A program made the translations under genes and the position numbers. A stretch of DNA of 64,000 nucleotides from Bacteroidota bacterium (GTDB taxonomy: Bacteria; Bacteroidota; Bacteroidia; AKYH767-A; OLB10): the NCBI GenBank assembly GCA_016717725.1, contig JADKFA010000001.1, positions 124,001-188,000 on the forward strand, read 5' to 3'. The notes beneath the pieces were generated by a model. That model was given only the letters and a program-made list of their open reading frames with translations. It did not search any database and was not told where the DNA came from. Positions 1 to 10,590 of this stretch are shown in pieces. The stretch's first letter is position 1. Every line of letters begins with the position of its first letter.

Positions 1-281
1 GTTTCTTATAAAGAATACATGGAACTTGTAAAACTACCCCTAAAATCATAACTGCATACTTGACACGACATATCCTCGGACAGAAAAAAGCACGAAACGA
101 TAACAGCACATTTGCAATAGGGGGAGTTTCACGAGGTTACAGAAAGTTTGTATCTTCGAATAAATATTTGTGGTAAAAATCCCGCCCATCGTAAATATGC
201 AAAACGTAATAAGCAAGCCTATCAGTCACACAACAGTAAAGCTTTAATCCGCTTCGTAGCAAAATCTTTTTCCAGTTTATG
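1..281. other. Gene-free left edge
   Basis: I see no convincing reading frame, RNA gene or repeat here. The stretch lies upstream of the promoter of the restriction-modification locus and may hold the tail of a neighbouring unit that begins outside the window. Confidence 0.4.
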
Positions 282-312
282 TTTACCAGTTTGTTTGCAA
301 GTATTACCTTTG
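282..312 (+). promoter_or_regulatory. Putative Bacteroidota promoter of the RM locus
   Basis: TACCTTTG at 305-312 fits the Bacteroidota -7 consensus TAnnTTTG. TTTA at 282-285 is a near match to the -33 TTTG with 19 bases between them. The element lies 31 bases before the XRE start codon and overlaps a dyad (308-328), so a DNA-binding protein on the dyad would block it. This is inferred from motif match only. Confidence 0.5.
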
Positions 313-328
313 ACAAATTAAGTCAAAG
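308..328. promoter_or_regulatory. Dyad operator candidate upstream of XRE controller
   Basis: CTTTGAC (308-314) and GTCAAAG (322-328) are perfect inverted arms around a 7-base AT spacer. The dyad covers the last bases of the -7 element and ends 15 bases before the start codon of the small XRE gene. That placement is typical of controller (C) proteins of restriction-modification systems that regulate their own promoter. Confidence 0.5.
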
Positions 329-343
329 CAAATTCATTCAAAG

Positions 344-647
344 ATGGACAGTTTAGGAAGCACGATAAAACAACTCAGAGAGAAACAAGAACTGCCTTTA
401 CGGACAGTAGCTGCTTTTCTTGATATTGACCAAGCAGTTCTCAGCAAAATAGAGCACGGACATCGTAAGGCAACCCGTGAACAAGTGCAACAACTTGCAA
501 AGTATTTTAAAGCAGACGAAGATGAATTGATTGTTGCATGGTTAAGCGACAAGTTAGCTCACAGGTAAACAAGACGAAGATTTATCAAAGCAAGCATTGA
601 AAGCAGCTGAAAAAAAGGTTGACTTTTTAAAAAAGAAAACGAAATGA
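344..647 (+). CDS. XRE-family controller of the RM locus (frameshifted)
   Basis: A small helix-turn-helix regulator of the Cro/C1 (XRE) family. The HTH covers roughly residues 8-62 (LRTVAAFLDIDQAVLSKIEHG is its core). The frame in which it starts stops at 568, but a coding-like tail continues in another frame from about 558 (LTGKQDEDLSKQALKAAEK) and ends at 647, overlapping the mod start codon by ATGA. A one-base indel near 553-560 therefore probably splits a protein of about 100 residues. With the dyad just upstream, it is the likely transcriptional controller of the type III system. Confidence 0.8.
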
Positions 648-2585
648 CAAGCGAATCATTAAACATAACAAAAGACAATTTGGACAAACTCCAAACTCTT
701 TTCCCCGACATTTTTTCAGAGGGCAAAATTGATATGGAAAAGTTCAAAGCAACTTTTTCTGACGACATCAATTTTGCAAATGAAAGATATGTGTTGAACT
801 GGGCTGGTAAATCCGATGCATTCAAAGTGTTGCAGATTCCGACAACCGCTACGCTGAGACCACAACCCGAACAATCCATCTACTTTGACACAACCGAAAA
901 TGTTTTTATTGAAGGAGAGAATTTAGAAGTGCTGAAAGTGTTGCAGAAAAGTTACTACAACAAAGTAAAGTGCATTATTATTGACCCGCCATACAATACA
1001 GGAAACGACAGCTTTATTTATCCAGACAGTTTCAAAGAGAGTAAAGCCGAATATGAAAAACGTATTGGCGACAAAGACGAAGAAGGATATTTAATGAAAG
1101 AAGGTTTGTTCCGAAAGAACAGCAAAGACAGCGGACACTACCACAGCAATTGGTTAAGCATGATGTATCCCCGTTTGTTCTTGGCAAAAAATTTATTGAG
1201 AGATGAAGGAGTTATTTTCGTTCACATAGATGATAATGAAGTTCACAACCTTCGGTTATTGATGAATGAAATTTTCGGCGAGGAGAATTTTGTAGCTTCC
1301 TTTTTATGGGAAAAAAGGACAAATAGGGAAAATCGCAAAGTAGTTTCTATAAGGCACGACTATATATTATGCTATTCAAATTGCAATGGATGTTGGAAGA
1401 CCTATCAACCAAAGCTCCAATGACTGAAAAAGCATTGTCAAATTATAAGAATCCTGACAATGACCATCGAGGTTTATGGAAATCAGACCCTGCAACAGCG
1501 CAAGCAGGACACGGGACTACCTCTCAATTTTATGAGCTGATTGCACCAAATGGAAAAGTTCATCAACTCGAAAGTGGAAGATGTTGGCTTTATACTAAAG
1601 CAGTTATGAATGAAGCTATAAAAGATAATAGAATCTGGTTTGGTAAGGATGGGAATGGAGTGCCGCGTGTTAAAACCTATTTGGATGCAAAGGAAAGAGG
1701 ATTAACACCTGAATCAATATTATTTGCTGAAGATGTTGGAACCACAGAATCTGCTAAAAATCAATTAAAAGAGTTGTTTAATGGTATAGCTGTTTTGAGA
1801 CTCTAAATCAGTTGGGTTAATAAATAAGCTTTTTGCAGATGGGTGCAAATGAAGGTATTGTTTTAGACTTCTTTGCAGGTTCAGGAAGTACTGCCCACGC
1901 AGTAATGGATTTAAACGCATCAGATGGCGGTAATAGAAAATACATTTGCGTTCAACTCCCTGAATTATGCGATGCAAGCAGTGAAGCTTACAAAGCAGGA
2001 TATAAATCTATTGTCGAAATAAGTAAAGAACGATTACGTAGAGCAAACAAGAAAATTCAAGAAGAAATCAACTCAGAAATCAATAAGATAGAAGCCGAAA
2101 TCGTAAAACTACAAAGCGAACTCCCTACAGATGAAAACAAAGCAGAAATTGAAAGTCTGAAAAATACTATAGTTCAGTTAAAAAATCAAGATTTAGGTTT
2201 CAAAGTTTTTAAACTTTCACCTTCTAACTTTAAAGTATGGCGAGGGGATGAAATCACTGAAGAAAATTTGGTAACTCAATTGGATGCTTTCAACAATCCG
2301 GTAAAAGCGGAAAGCAAAAATGAAAACATGCTTTACGAGCTATTGATTAAAGTAGGTTACTTAATTGCCGACAAAGTTGAGGCGAAAGAAGAATACTTTT
2401 CAATAAAAGACGGTGAAATGATTATTGCATTGGAAGAAATGAATCCGCAAATCATTGACACCATCATAAAAGCACAACCAAAAAAGGTAATAACCCTTGA
2501 CAATCTTTTCACAGGCAACGACCAACTGAAAACAAATACAGTGTTGCAAATGAAAGATGCAGGCATTGATTTTAAAACGATTTAA
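644..2585 (+). pseudogene. mod: Type III RM adenine methyltransferase Mod (frameshifted)
   Basis: DNA N6-adenine methyltransferase subunit that recognises the target and is needed for both modification and restriction. The catalytic motif DPPYNTG lies near residue 115, followed by IHID-type motifs. The AdoMet motif DFFAGSGSTAHA lies in the third fragment (about 1868-1903). That order of motifs is the beta class, as in EcoP15I Mod. The frame breaks near 1418 (PKL to PMTEK) and at least twice between 1796 and 1836. The pieces 644-1423, 1369-1806 and 1833-2585 join into one protein of about 640 residues, the usual Mod length. I see no substitution-type stop inside the pieces. The next gene starts 2 bases after the stop codon. 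Confidence 0.85.
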
Positions 2586-2587
2586 TT

Positions 2588-3732
2588 ATGGAACAGAAAG
2601 ATATTAATTACGAGTTAGACGAGAATAAAATTGAGGAATCAGACGAAAGTCATGTTCCAATTATAGTTCCTTTTTGACCCAAACCTTATTCGTATAAGGC
2701 GTGACCCGTTTACGCTTGGAGAATTGATTGACAAGATTGAACACAATGAAGTCAACTTCTTTACGCTGTTTCAGCGAAAAGAAAATCTTTGGGATGAAAC
2801 AAAGCAGAGCAGATTGATTGAATCGGTTTTGCTGAAACTTTACCTGCATTTTATTTTGATGAGCTAATGAGGGAAGATGAAAAGACAAAAGAGAAAACCT
2901 ATTATTGGCAAGTAATTGACGGATTGCAGAGATGCAGTGTGTTGAAAAATTATGCAGTAAAAAAAACAATGGTACTAGATGACTTGGAATTTCTGACACA
3001 GTTTAATGGGAAAAACTATGAATCACTTCCGAGAGAACTAAAAAGGAGAATTACTCAAACTCCAATTACTGTTTATGTTGTAGAGAAAGGTACTCCCGAA
3101 GAAGTAAAGTTCAACATCTTCAAACGAATCAATACAGGTGGTTTGATTTTAACGCCACAGGAAATCCGTCATGCTTTAAATCAAGGTGTGGCTTCTGAAT
3201 TTGTTGCCACACTTGCAGACCATGAAGATTTCAAGGAAGCAACATCATGGATAATTAAGACTGACAGAATGGAGGATAGGGATTTCGTTACAAGGTTTGT
3301 TTCATTTTACATTACCCCCTACACAGAATATCAACCCGACTTAGATACTTTCATGACGAAAGGAATGGGATTAATAAAAACTCTTTCAGATAAAAAAGAG
3401 AAGAAATGAAAACTAATTTTATCAAAGCCATGAATACAGCCATTACAATTTTTGGTGATGATGCTTTTAGAAAAAGAAGAGCAAGAGAAGACAGAAGAAA
3501 GCCAATCAACAAAGCATTGTTTGAAACACTGTCAGTAGCTTTCAGCAAACTAAGTGATGAAGAAACAGAAACTTTGATTGAGAACAAAGAATATTTTAAA
3601 GACAAATTTATTGAATTGCATAACGAACTGATTTTTTACAACTCGCTTGCATCTGGAACTGGATTGAAGCCAAGTGTTACAAAACGATTCAGCGAAATAA
3701 ACAGAATAACAAACGAAACAATTTTAAATTAA
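2588..3732 (+). pseudogene. DUF262-domain protein inside the RM locus (frameshifted)
   Basis: DUF262 proteins (ParB/GmrS-like fold) are recurrent in anti-phage and RM loci. The hallmark DGQQR-type motif appears as VIDGLQRCSVL near 2918-2950, followed by FNIFKRINTGG, the second conserved block. The protein starts at ATG 2588, breaks at a T5 run (2671-2675, where T4 would restore the frame), breaks again near 2843, and once more near 3395 before a helical C-terminal segment ending at 3732. Repaired length is about 380 residues. It sits between mod and the ATPase with almost no spacing, so it is probably part of the same operon. Its biochemical role here is unknown. Confidence 0.75.
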
Positions 3733-3733
3733 G

Positions 3734-4930
3734 ATGATACGCAAACTGACAATAAAAAATTTCAAGATTCACTCCAACACAGAGTTGGATTTAAGCAACC
3801 TGAATATTTTGACAGGAATAAACGGGGTTGGAAAATCTTCGGTTTTTCAATCACTTTTGCTGCTAAGGCAATCATACGAAGCCAATGTTCTTTCAAGTGG
3901 TTTGCAATTGAACAAACCATATTGCGACATCGGCTTTATCAGCGATGCAATTTATCAGGGAGGAGAAACTGATGAAATTGAATTTGCAATCGACACAAAT
4001 GAAAACGAAAATCAGTCATGGAAATTCAAACCGCTTGATAAAAATCCAAATAAAAACTTTATTCCAGTTTCAGGGTCAACAGAAAGCAATATTGTTTCTG
4101 ATTCAAAAGATTCATTAATCCCAAGTGTAGGCAAAACACAAAGTAATTTAGGAAGACTAAGTGTTTTTAATAATAATTTTCAATACCTGAGTGCAGCAAG
4201 ATTATCACCAAGAGAAACTTATCCGCTAGATTCAAATGCAGTAGAAGTGAAACGGCAACTTTCAGTTGAAAAGGGACAAGGAGAATTAGTTGTTCACTTT
4301 CTTTATCACTACGGAAAAGAAAAAAGAGAAAATAAAATTTGACTTACTTAGACATGAAGCTGAGGCATTAGATGATTTGCTTTCACAAACTAGTGCATGG
4401 GAGAGAGAAGTAAGTCCAGGAGTAAATGTTGTTCCTACTCCAAGCGGGAAGGCATTTACATTGAAATATACTTTCAACAAGAAGAATGACTTTACACCGA
4501 CAGAGCCATTCAGTGCAGAGAATGTTGGATTTGGTTTGAGCTACGCTTTACCAATTATTGTGGCAGCACTATCATCAAGTGAAAACAGTTTAATACTTGT
4601 AGAGAATCCCGAAGCACATCTTCACCCAAGAGGACAATCTCAATTAGCAAAACTTCTTGCATTAGCAGCACAAAGCGGAGTACAGATTATCATTGAAACA
4701 CACAGCGAACATATCATTAACGGGTGTTAGTTGCTTGCAAGAAATTTGAAAAAGGAGAAAAAGGAATCAATAAAGATTTGGTAAGAATTTATCACTTTAA
4801 ACGAGACGAAGAAAAGCATTGCGCCATTGCAGACCGAATAACAATTCTTGCAGATGGTAAAGTTGATAGACAACCAGAAGATTTTTTTGAACAGACAGAA
4901 AAAGACCTAAACTATTTACTCGGATTCTGA
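3734..4930 (+). pseudogene. AAA-family ATPase with DUF3696 C-terminus (frameshifted)
   Basis: An SMC/OLD-like AAA ATPase. Walker A is GINGVGKSS near residues 29-37. The signature and Walker B region is LILVENPEAHLHPRGQSQ (about 4588-4640), followed by IIIETHSEH, the H-loop seen in OLD-like ATPases. The C-terminal piece (4724-4930, ADGKVDRQPEDFFEQ) matches the DUF3696 tail. Two indels break it. One is in the A-rich run near 4315-4325, where removing one A restores the frame, and one is near 4730. DUF262 plus an ATPase resembles known two-gene defence arrangements, but here both lie between mod and res. Confidence 0.75.
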
Positions 4931-4931
4931 C

Positions 4932-5724
4932 ATGAAGATAAAAGCATACATACATTTTCCCGAAGATGAAATCGCTTTTAATCATCTTGCTGGAAATCCA
5001 GATTCTTACAATGAAATTGTAAAAGGAACTATACGCTATCAAGTACAAACTGAAGAAGAATTCGCAATACGAACTCTCTTACGATTGGAATAATGTTCAG
5101 CGTTTTTTGGCTGTAGCAGAGGGAATAATTCCCGACAAATATTTAGGAGGAATTCGTAGTCAAATTTTGCATATTGTAGGAACGACAAGCAGAAATGTTA
5201 GTCAACCGAGATTAAGAATACCTCACTTTACTTACACAACTTGGAGTATTGATTTAAAGGTTGCACATTCTCCTTTTGTGGTTTCAGAATCAGCAGAAGA
5301 TACTTTGAATGATTCTGCAACAGAAAAAACTATTTGTCTTTGTCTTGGCGATTCTATCAATGCACAAAGAGAAGAATTACACATCATTAAAGATGCAATT
5401 CATGACAGCACCCTTCCAAAACTAATTACAGTTAATGCCACAAGCAGCGATGTGGGTTTTGTAAAATGGGTTACCACTCTTCCAGTTGGAAATTTACATT
5501 AAGAAACAATAACGACTTTGAACCGCTTGAAAAGTTTTGGGGAAAGAACCAAGGAAAGAATATTCAGACACAAAGCAACAGGTAATCATTGGTATTTTGA
5601 CTTCAACCATAAGGATAACAAAATTCATTATGAAGTATTTGATGGCACAGGAAATACTCATTTGGGTGAAGCTGATGAAAATGGAACATTAAAAGCAGAA
5701 ACTCAAAGCAATAAGAAAAAATAA
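4932..5724 (+). pseudogene. Unknown protein between ATPase and res (frameshifted)
   Basis: I do not recognise the family. Translation begins MKIKAYIHFPEDEIAF at 4932, shifts frame near 5060-5085 into the piece ending at 5502, and probably continues through a further shift near 5510-5570 into FRHKATGNHWYFDFNHKDNK, ending at 5724. Repaired length would be about 260 residues. There is no signal peptide or membrane helix. It keeps tight spacing with the ATPase upstream (1 base) and res downstream (13 bases), so it looks like an operon member and not an insertion. Confidence 0.5.
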
Positions 5725-5737
5725 GCGATTTACTATA

Positions 5738-8372
5738 ATGAAACTCCAATTTGACGGCAACCAATCTTATCAATGGGATGCAGTAAAAGCATCACCGACA
5801 TTTTTGAAGGGCAACCTTTAAGCAGTGGAGATTTTGAATTTACGCAATCGTCCGCAGGTGTATTGCTAACTGAAAACGGTTTTGGAAACAACCTTACTTT
5901 GTCGGCAGAACAGATTTTGCTGAATGTGAAAAACATTCAGCAACGAAATGAAATTCAAAAATGCCGTTGAAGAATTGCAGGGAATGAATTTTTCGGTGGA
6001 GATGGAAACAGGCACAGGAAAACTTATGTGTATCTGAAAAGTATATATGAACTTAATAAACTTTACGGCTTCAAAAAGTTTGTAATCGTAGTTCCATCAG
6101 TTGCAATTCGTGAAGGTGTTATAAAATCTACAAATCACACACGACCATTTTCAAAGTCTGTATGATAAAACTTCTATCAATTTTGATGTTTACGACAGTA
6201 AGAAAGTTTCCAACCTAAGAGGATTTTCTTCAGGAAATTTCATTCAGGTTTTAGTAATCAATATTGATTCATTTGCGAAAGATGAAAATATCATCAACAA
6301 ACCAAACGACAAACTCACAGGTAAAAGACCGATTGAGTTTATTCAAAGCACAAAACCATTTGTAATTGTTGACGAACCGCAGAATATGGAAACCGAAATA
6401 AGAAAGAAAGCAATTGAGAATCTCAATCCACTTTGTATCTTACGTTATTCGGCTACACACACCAACTTTTATAACCTCATGTATTCACTCAATCCAGTGA
6501 AGGCTTATGATTTGGGATTGGTAAAGCAGATTGAAGTTGATAGTGTAATCAGTGAAAACGATTTCAACGACAGTTTCATACAGTTGGAAAGTGTGAACAG
6601 AACAGGAAACAACATCACTGCAAAAATTAAGATTGATACATCTTCTACAACAGGCATCAAACGAAAATCAGTTACTGCAAACAGAAATAAATTAGACCTT
6701 TTTATATTGAGCAATAAGAATGAAAAGTATGAAGGGTTAAAGATTTATGAAATTGATTTCGGCAATCAGCAAATAGAACTTACCAACGGAATTGTTTTGA
6801 AAGTTGGAGAATCAAAGGGAGGTATGAATGATGAAGTGATGCGTTTCATGATTCAGAAAACCGTTGAAGAACATTTGAAGAAAGAAAGAGAATACAAAGC
6901 CAAAGGAATAAAAGTGTTGACGTTATTTTTCATTGACAAAGTGAAAAACTATCGTGAGTATGATGAAATCGGAAATGCAATTGCAGGGAAGTTTGCTACA
7001 TGGTTTGAAGAAATTTATCAAAATGAAATAGCAAAACCAAACAACAAAAATCTTATCTCTAATTCAGTTACAAAGATTCACAACGGATATTTTTCGCAAG
7101 ACAACAAAGGTAGAGTGAAAGATACAGGAGGGAGAAACCCAAGCAGATGATGATACTTACAAACTCATCATGCAGGAAAAAGAAAAGTTGCTTGACATTA
7201 ACACTCCGCTTCGTTTTATTTTTTCTCATTCTGCTTTGCGTGAAGGTTGGGACAATCCGAATGTGTTTCAGATTTGCACATTGAACGAAACCAGAAGCGA
7301 AATAAAAAAGCGACAGGAAATCGGGAGAGGTTTGCGTTTGTCTGTTAATCAACAAGGTAAAAGAATTTTTGACCCGAACATAAACCGATTAACAGTGATT
7401 GCAAACGAAAGCTATGATGCTTTTGCAAAAGCTTTGCAGAAAGAAAGTTGAAGAAGATTGCGGAGTAACTTTTACTGGAAGAATAAAAGACAAAAACAAG
7501 CGGGAGAAACTGAATTACAGAAAAGGTTTTCAAGCCGACCCGAATTTTTTGCAGATTTGGGAGAAAATAAAGTTCCACACAAAATACAATGTTGCTTATC
7601 ATACAAGTGATTTGATAACACTTGCAGCAAAGGCAATGAAAGAAATGCCTGAAACAAAAAAGCCATCTGTGCGAAGCACAAAGAATGAGGTTGTAATGGG
7701 GACAGACGGAATTTCAGGAAAATTGTTGAGTGACACTATTGCACCTGATTATGGATTGCGTTTTGAAATTCCTGATATGCTTGCATATATTCAAGGGAAA
7801 ACCGAATTGACGAGAAGCACAATACTTGACATCGTGAAGAAGTCAGATAAAATTTCAGAGTTACTTATTAATCCTCAAATGTTTATGGACAACACAACAA
7901 GCACAATCAAAAGTGTTTTGTATGAATTGATGATTGAAGGAATCAAGTATGAGAAAATTGGAAGCAAGATGTATGAAATGTCTTTGTTCAATGATGATGA
8001 AATTGAAATCTATCTTGACAACTTTACTCATACAGTTGTAAATCCTGAAAAAACAATCTATGAAAACTACATTCCGCTTGACAGCAACGTAGAAAACCAG
8101 TTTGCAAAAGATTGTGAGACCAGTGAAAATGTGGAATTCTATTTCAAACTTCCAAACTGGTTTAAAATCTCTACTCCTATTGGCAACTATATTCCTGACT
8201 GGGCAATAGTTTTCAAAGGCGAGAAGAAAATCTATTTCGTTGCCGAAACTAAAGGAGAAGGACAAGAACTTTTAAAAAGTGAAAAACAAAAATCAAATGC
8301 GGCAAAGCACACTTCAAGAATTTTGATGAAGTAGTTTATTACCAAGTTTCATCAGTTAAAGATTTGAACTAA
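5738..8372 (+). pseudogene. res: Type III RM restriction subunit Res (frameshifted)
   Basis: ATP-dependent translocase and endonuclease that cuts with Mod. In order: N-terminus MKLQFDGNQSYQ at 5738; Walker A METGTGKTYVYL; DEPQ box (VDEPQNM, about 6370); SATH motif; HSALREGWDNPNVFQ; QEIGRGLRL (motif VI); and a C-terminal PD-(D/E)xK nuclease, IPDWAIVF followed by FVAETKGEG. I count about seven frameshifts (near 5770, 5965, 6030, 6130, 7130, 7445 and 8320). The final frame ends at 8372 (FDEVVYYQVSSVKDLN). All motifs survive, so only indels stand between this and a working 870-residue protein. Confidence 0.85.
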
Positions 8373-8510
8373 AAATGCGAGTTAACAACTAAGTGAAGGT
8401 AGATATCTAATTGAAATTGAAAAGCGAATTTTTATAGATTCAAAGTTGTGAAATTAGGTTGTAGGTTGGAGGTATAATTAATCTAGCACTAAATAAATTG
8501 TAACGAAGGC

Positions 8511-9317
8511 ATGAAATATCATTGGGAAGAAAAGAGGCTTGAGTTTGGGATTAACTCTTATGTCTTTTGGGCCAAAAAACCAGAAGGTAAAGCTCTAGTA
8601 TTTATTCATGGTTTTAATGGAGGTCCTTATACTACATTTAAACAATTTGATGTTTTGTTGAGAAACTATAAAGAATTTGCAGGATGCGATATTTTTTTCT
8701 ACGGTTATTCAGCAAGTAAATCACAAATAGCAGCTCTTGCAAAAGGCTTTGTGAAAATGCTTTTAGTATTGGAAAAAGAATGTGTTGAACTTTATAATAA
8801 ATCATTTAAAAGAGTAGTTCTTAACCCGAGAAATTCTAATTTTAAATATGACAACATAGTAATTGTTTCTCATTCTCTTGGAGCCATTTTAACGAGAATT
8901 GCTCTTATAGAAATTAACAAAAGTGATTCAGAATTAACAAAAAAGTTTGATATGATTTTATATGCCCCTGCACATTTTGGAGCACATTTATCAGAAACAT
9001 ACGCAATTCTACCATTGGGAATATTAAATTTATTAGCAAGCTTTAAATTGGGAGTTAAAAATTCAAATGATTTGAGGCCTAGCAGTAAGTTAATTGCAAA
9101 ATTATTAAATGATACTAAAGCAATTCAATCAGGGAAAAACTATCAGTTTACAATTGCTAAAGCAGTATTTTGGGCGGAAGTAGAAAAAGTAGTCATACAA
9201 CAAGATTACTTATTAGATAAGCCTGCAATAGTAATTGAAAAAACTAATCATCAAACTGTTTGCAAACCAAAGACAGATAATTGTGATCAATTTTATTTAT
9301 TTAAAAAAGCATATTAA
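8511..9317 (+). CDS. Alpha/beta-hydrolase (lipase/esterase-like)
   Basis: A 268-residue alpha/beta-hydrolase fold protein without signal peptide, so cytoplasmic. The oxyanion motif is FIHGF (31-35), the nucleophile elbow SHSLG places Ser at 122, and the likely catalytic His is in NHQTVCKP (about 247). That His context resembles cytoplasmic serine esterases fused to, or next to, NTPase-type immune proteins. The substrate cannot be told. The next gene starts 2 bases downstream on the same strand, so the two are probably cotranscribed. Its position next to an RM locus suggests an effector role, but that is inference. Confidence 0.75.
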   Translation: MKYHWEEKRLEFGINSYVFWAKKPEGKALVFIHGFNGGPYTTFKQFDVLLRNYKEFAGCDIFFYGYSASKSQIAALAKGFVKMLLVLEKECVELYNKSFKRVVLNPRNSNFKYDNIVIVSHSLGAILTRIALIEINKSDSELTKKFDMILYAPAHFGAHLSETYAILPLGILNLLASFKLGVKNSNDLRPSSKLIAKLLNDTKAIQSGKNYQFTIAKAVFWAEVEKVVIQQDYLLDKPAIVIEKTNHQTVCKPKTDNCDQFYLFKKAY

Positions 9318-9319
9318 AT

Positions 9320-10264
9320 ATGGATGTGGAAGTAAATGATTACTTGGATTTTATTGATTCTTATCTATATCAGTACACAAATGATTTAACTATTAAGGAC
9401 ATTTTAATAGGATTAGATCAGATTCAAAACATAGATTTTAATTTGGAGTTTCCTTTTGGAGAAAAGCCATTGGATAATAATATTGAATTCCTAGCTTTTT
9501 GTAATATTGAGCATTTAATGGAATTTCTTTCTTTGCTCGAAACTGCATTTCTTACAGGATATTTTAGGCTGCCTTTGCCTTCTAAATTGTCTGACGAGAT
9601 ATACTGGAATTTAAGGTCTAAAAAATTTAAAGAATATTTTTTGCATACAAATGCGAACATTTTAGTTCAAAACTTATTCTCTCGTTTACGCGACAAGCAT
9701 GGACGTGTTTTAGAAAAAAACAAAAATCAATTTATAAATTTCCTAAGATTAACTAGTCGAAGAAATAATGATACAGATCTTAATGCATTTATAAATTCTT
9801 ATTTGTATGCACCAAATTTTTTTATGAAGCTAAACAACTTAGTTATTTCATTCTCTTTTCAAGACAAAATTGAAAATTTTTATGAAGTGGCTAGGGAATT
9901 CTTTAACGGATTGACACAGTTTTTATATTGGATCAATGATTTATATGAATTATTGGAAGCAACGATAAAAGATAAATTGATAAGTGGAGCTTTTTGGCTT
10001 TATCACTCAAAAATATATTATTCCAAAGGCCCAAAATTAAAAGAAATCTGCGGAGTTGCAAAATATATTATTGGCAAGTTTATTACTGGAGACTCTACAA
10101 CCATTTTCTTTAAGGAGAATGAATGTGTATTAATATATGAAAATGCTATAAAGATTTTATCTGAAATAGAAAATAAAATTAACAAATTAGATTCCATAGA
10201 ATATGCTATTGATTATCTCAGTCCCGTCGAAATAACTATTAATAATCCCAAATTTGTCATTTAG
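9320..10264 (+). CDS. Unknown protein paired with the hydrolase
   Basis: A 314-residue, acidic and aromatic-rich protein I do not recognise. It looks mostly alpha-helical, with no signal peptide and no clear transmembrane helix. It begins 2 bases after the alpha/beta-hydrolase stop codon and the pair has free DNA on both sides (138 and 326 bases), so the two probably form a bicistronic unit. A partner, sensor or inhibitor of the hydrolase are possible roles. Confidence 0.6.
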   Translation: MDVEVNDYLDFIDSYLYQYTNDLTIKDILIGLDQIQNIDFNLEFPFGEKPLDNNIEFLAFCNIEHLMEFLSLLETAFLTGYFRLPLPSKLSDEIYWNLRSKKFKEYFLHTNANILVQNLFSRLRDKHGRVLEKNKNQFINFLRLTSRRNNDTDLNAFINSYLYAPNFFMKLNNLVISFSFQDKIENFYEVAREFFNGLTQFLYWINDLYELLEATIKDKLISGAFWLYHSKIYYSKGPKLKEICGVAKYIIGKFITGDSTTIFFKENECVLIYENAIKILSEIENKINKLDSIEYAIDYLSPVEITINNPKFVI

Positions 10265-10590
10265 AATAAAGTATAATGGCTGTTGTTTGAGTATCAAACA
10301 AAAAAGTAATTGAAACATTATGTTGTGCATACAGAGATTCTACTTTTAATTCTTGTTTTCCTAGTATTAAAAGAGCCAACTATTAAGATATACAATCTAG
10401 TTTACTGATGAAGATTTAATGCATTTTGCCACATACAATTTAATTGCTAGATTTAATCTCTCAAATAAATAGAAACATGCTAGCGATAGCGACGATTCGC
10501 GTCCGGACTCACGTAAATTTAATGGATGATAACTGCATGCATCAAGGACAATGCAAGCCCAAGTAAAATGTATAAAAAAAACAACAGCTA
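10265..10590. other. Intergenic with first repeat copy
   Basis: No gene seen. It contains the first copy (10431-10475) of the repeat described below, followed by a short GC-richer patch (about 10480-10515). Confidence 0.4.
10431..10475. repeat. Dispersed repeat, copy 1
   Basis: Core TTTAATCTCTCAAATAAATA, preceded by an AT-rich half starting ACAT. The same core recurs at 12388-12431 and 14491-14535, always in the same orientation and between genes. Confidence 0.6.
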
